Positions 62,058 through 64,000 of a stretch of 64,000 nt of DNA are shown here, one piece after another. The position numbers were made by a program, and so were the translations under genes. The notes under the pieces were generated by a model. The model searched no databases. It saw only the letters and a program-made list of their open reading frames with translations, and was not told the DNA's origin. The stretch's first letter is position 1. Every line of letters starts with the position of its first letter. This DNA is from Anaerocolumna jejuensis DSM 15929 (GTDB lineage Bacteria > Bacillota > Clostridia > Lachnospirales > Lachnospiraceae): positions 62,001-126,000 of the forward strand of contig NZ_FRAC01000016.1 of assembly GCF_900142215.1 (NCBI RefSeq), written 5' to 3'.

Positions 62058-62930
62058 ATGAAAAAGTTTTCCTGGGGGAATTTCTTCATTGGTTTCTTTA
62101 TTTTAGCATTTACTCTGCTTTGCCTGCTTCCAATGGTATTGACCTTTATGGTCTCGATAACAGATGAAACAACCATTATGCGGGACGGCTACAGCTTCTT
62201 TCCAAAGAAAATTTCCTTTTATGCCTATGAGCTGATGTTTCGGGACGGCTCCTCTGTAATACGGAGCTATATCATATCCATAGCTGTTACGGTGGTCGGT
62301 ACCTTATCCGCAGTGGTGATTACCGGATTGGCAGCCTATACCCTGTCCAATAAAAATGTAAAGTACCGCAATGCGCTGGGAATGTATTTCTTTATCCCTA
62401 TGGTATTTGGAGCAGGTATTGTTCCCTGGTATTTAATCTGCAATATGCTGCATCTGCGTAACAATATATTTGCACTCATTGTCCCGAGCTTATTGTTCAG
62501 TACCTTTAATATGTTTCTGGCACGTAATTTTATGAGCTCCCTGCCGGATTCCCTGCGGGAGTCGGCGACCATAGACGGGGCAAATGATATTGTAATTGCG
62601 CTAAAGATCTATTTTCCTTTAACAGTTCCGGCATTGGCGACCATTGGCCTCTTTTACGGTCTGGGCTATTGGAATGACTGGTGGAATGCCATTATGCTTG
62701 TGGATAATGAAAAGCTGTATCCGATCCAGTATTTGCTCCTTCAGCTTAAATCCCAGATTTCCATGCTAAAGGATTTACAATATCTGAGCGGTGCAACCAG
62801 TATGACAGTACCGTCGGAATCCATAAAGATGGCAACGGCCATTGTTACCATCGGTCCCATTGTCCTGTTATATCCGTTCCTGCAGAAGTATTATGTCAAA
62901 GGTCTGGTAGTTGGCTCTGTAAAGGGTTAA
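62058..62930 (+). CDS. ABC sugar importer permease, YtcP/LplC type
   Basis: 290 residues, MalG-like with the loop LRESATIDGANDIVIALKIYFPLTVPA and the family C-terminus VKGLVVGSVKG. GGAAAGG precedes the ATG, 41 bases after the partner permease. Confidence 0.92.
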   Translation: MKKFSWGNFFIGFFILAFTLLCLLPMVLTFMVSITDETTIMRDGYSFFPKKISFYAYELMFRDGSSVIRSYIISIAVTVVGTLSAVVITGLAAYTLSNKNVKYRNALGMYFFIPMVFGAGIVPWYLICNMLHLRNNIFALIVPSLLFSTFNMFLARNFMSSLPDSLRESATIDGANDIVIALKIYFPLTVPALATIGLFYGLGYWNDWWNAIMLVDNEKLYPIQYLLLQLKSQISMLKDLQYLSGATSMTVPSESIKMATAIVTIGPIVLLYPFLQKYYVKGLVVGSVKG

Positions 62931-62958
62931 AATACATATAACAAAAAGGAGATTTTCT

Positions 62959-64000
62959 ATGAAAAAAGTATTGGGTTTATTACTCATTGCAGTGATGATG
63001 ATGTCACTGCTGGCCGGCTGTAAGCAATCGGCAGATAATGGAGGAAAGGACAGCGGGAAGACGAATGGTTCCTCAAATACCTCCGGTGACTCCAAAAACA
63101 CAGATACCAGTTCAAGTGAACCTGTAAAGTTAATTTATGTTGTTCCCGGCGATGCACCGGCAGACCTGGAAAGAGGCCTGAAGGCAGTGAATGAAAAGCT
63201 TGCTGCCGACGGAGTCGGTGTGGAAATTGAGCTTAAGTATTATGCCTGGGATGTATGGGACCAGAAATTAAACATCATGCTTTCCACCGGTGAGGAATTT
63301 GACATGTTCCACGTTATGAATGACCGCGTTTCCCTTGCCAATTATGCATCCAGAGGCGCTTTGGCAGATCTTACCCCCTATATGGACCAGTATGGCTCTG
63401 CCATCAAAGCTGCCAATCCCGAGCTTGCAATGAAATCCGGACAGGTAGGCGGGAAGCAGTACGGTATTCCTGCTTACTGGGTGGAAAGTGCCCTGGATCA
63501 TCAGGCAACCATCCGTACGGATATCCTTAAAAAATACAACCTGGATATGCCAACCACCTTTGAGGAGCTGACCAGTGCCTTTGAAACGGTCATGAAGAAC
63601 TGGGACGGCGCACAAAAGCCTTTTATTCCCATGGTTGGAACCGAACAGGTCGGCGGATATTTCTTTAACAGTGATAACAATTACGTACTGTACGATAAGA
63701 TGTTCTATGTAGGACAGGACGGCTCCGTAAAGAATTATTTTGAGACAGATGCCTTTAAGGAAAGCTGTAAAAAAGCCCGAATCTGGTACGAAAAGGGCTT
63801 GATTAATCCCGATGTTCTAACGGTGACCCAGGACCAGAAGGATAACCAGCTGACCAACGGCGACTGGTTCGTACATGCAGGAACCATCGGGGATATTACA
63901 GGTATGAAGAAGAGCTATCCGGATATTACCCCAGATGATTTTGCATGGCTGGATTTTGATACAGCAACACCGGAAATCCGTCCTTACGGAACACGTAACA
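62959..64000 (+). CDS. Extracellular sugar-binding lipoprotein (3' truncated)
   Basis: The frame is open from the ATG at 62959 to the right edge, about 347 codons. The signal peptide ends in a lipobox LAGC (Cys21), followed by a long Ser/Asp/Lys-rich linker (to about residue 54). The visible mature part is a family-1 solute-binding fold beginning LIYVVPGDAPADLERGL with LTPYMDQYGSAIKAANPEL and KKYNLDMPTTFEEL. AAAAAGGAG precedes the ATG. It is the binding subunit for the two upstream permeases; ligand unknown. Confidence 0.9.
   Translation, partial: MKKVLGLLLIAVMMMSLLAGCKQSADNGGKDSGKTNGSSNTSGDSKNTDTSSSEPVKLIYVVPGDAPADLERGLKAVNEKLAADGVGVEIELKYYAWDVWDQKLNIMLSTGEEFDMFHVMNDRVSLANYASRGALADLTPYMDQYGSAIKAANPELAMKSGQVGGKQYGIPAYWVESALDHQATIRTDILKKYNLDMPTTFEELTSAFETVMKNWDGAQKPFIPMVGTEQVGGYFFNSDNNYVLYDKMFYVGQDGSVKNYFETDAFKESCKKARIWYEKGLINPDVLTVTQDQKDNQLTNGDWFVHAGTIGDITGMKKSYPDITPDDFAWLDFDTATPEIRPYGTRN

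Noticed and set aside
1..64000. tRNA, rRNA, CRISPR array, prophage or insertion sequence
   Set aside because: None was seen by reading; a dedicated search with tRNAscan, Infernal and a repeat finder would be needed to exclude small ones.

Overview
The window looks like a chromosomal segment of a motile, glycan-degrading anaerobe of the Bacillota (class Clostridia, probably Lachnospiraceae). I infer this from moderate-to-low G+C, strong AGGAGG ribosome sites, clostridial-type promoters, ABC sugar importers encoded without their own ATPase, cytoplasmic glycoside hydrolases and phosphorylases, a c-di-GMP-I riboswitch in front of a chemoreceptor, and a SigV/RsiV pair. I saw no rRNA, tRNA, CRISPR array, integrase, transposase or phage gene. 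The genus cannot be fixed from the sequence alone.

Layout. 1-418: end of an M28-type peptidase. 515-2983 (minus): a LacI-type regulator and a CBM9-like protein. 3735-23007 (plus): a large glycan locus with two permeases and a lipoprotein of an oligosaccharide importer, two GH29 fucosidases, a transglutaminase-fold protein, GH130, GH38, GH3, GH20 and GH18 enzymes. No enzyme has a signal peptide. The set matches stepwise cytoplasmic breakdown of imported N-glycan-like oligosaccharides: fucose by GH29, alpha-mannose by GH38, Man-beta1,4-GlcNAc by GH130, GlcNAc by GH20, the chitobiose core by GH18. 23278-28991: a LuxE/LuxC/SDR fatty-acyl reduction cassette without luciferase, then after a terminator a FIST sensor and a soluble chemoreceptor. 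29235-31403: an unknown protein, a K+ channel and a Nudix hydrolase.

31516-40643 (minus): a complete maltose/maltodextrin operon (LacI-type regulator, GH13, binding protein, MalF, MalG, beta-phosphoglucomutase, GH65 maltose phosphorylase) with a perfect 20-bp operator over its promoter. 40859-44835: pstSCAB, with PstS fused to two bacterial Ig-like domains and PhoP-box-like repeats upstream. 45101-46435: glutamate dehydrogenase. 46758-52264: LytTR response regulator, GHKL kinase and two half-ABC exporters.

52427-56332: small genes, a probably frameshifted small gene with its own promoter and terminator, then a c-di-GMP riboswitch controlling a chemoreceptor and a STAS-like protein. 56439-57808 (minus): SigV/RsiV stress pair. 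58232-60657: ahpC and ahpF with a PerR-like operator and 78-bp hairpin repeats between them. 61063-64000: another LplB/YtcP-type importer running off the right edge.

The most unusual items are the transglutaminase-fold (PNGase-like) protein inside the N-glycan-type locus, the expanding 18-bp/hexapeptide repeat at the N-terminus of one fucosidase, the lux-type acyl reductase cassette, the PstS-Big2 fusion, and several unexplained structured repeats.
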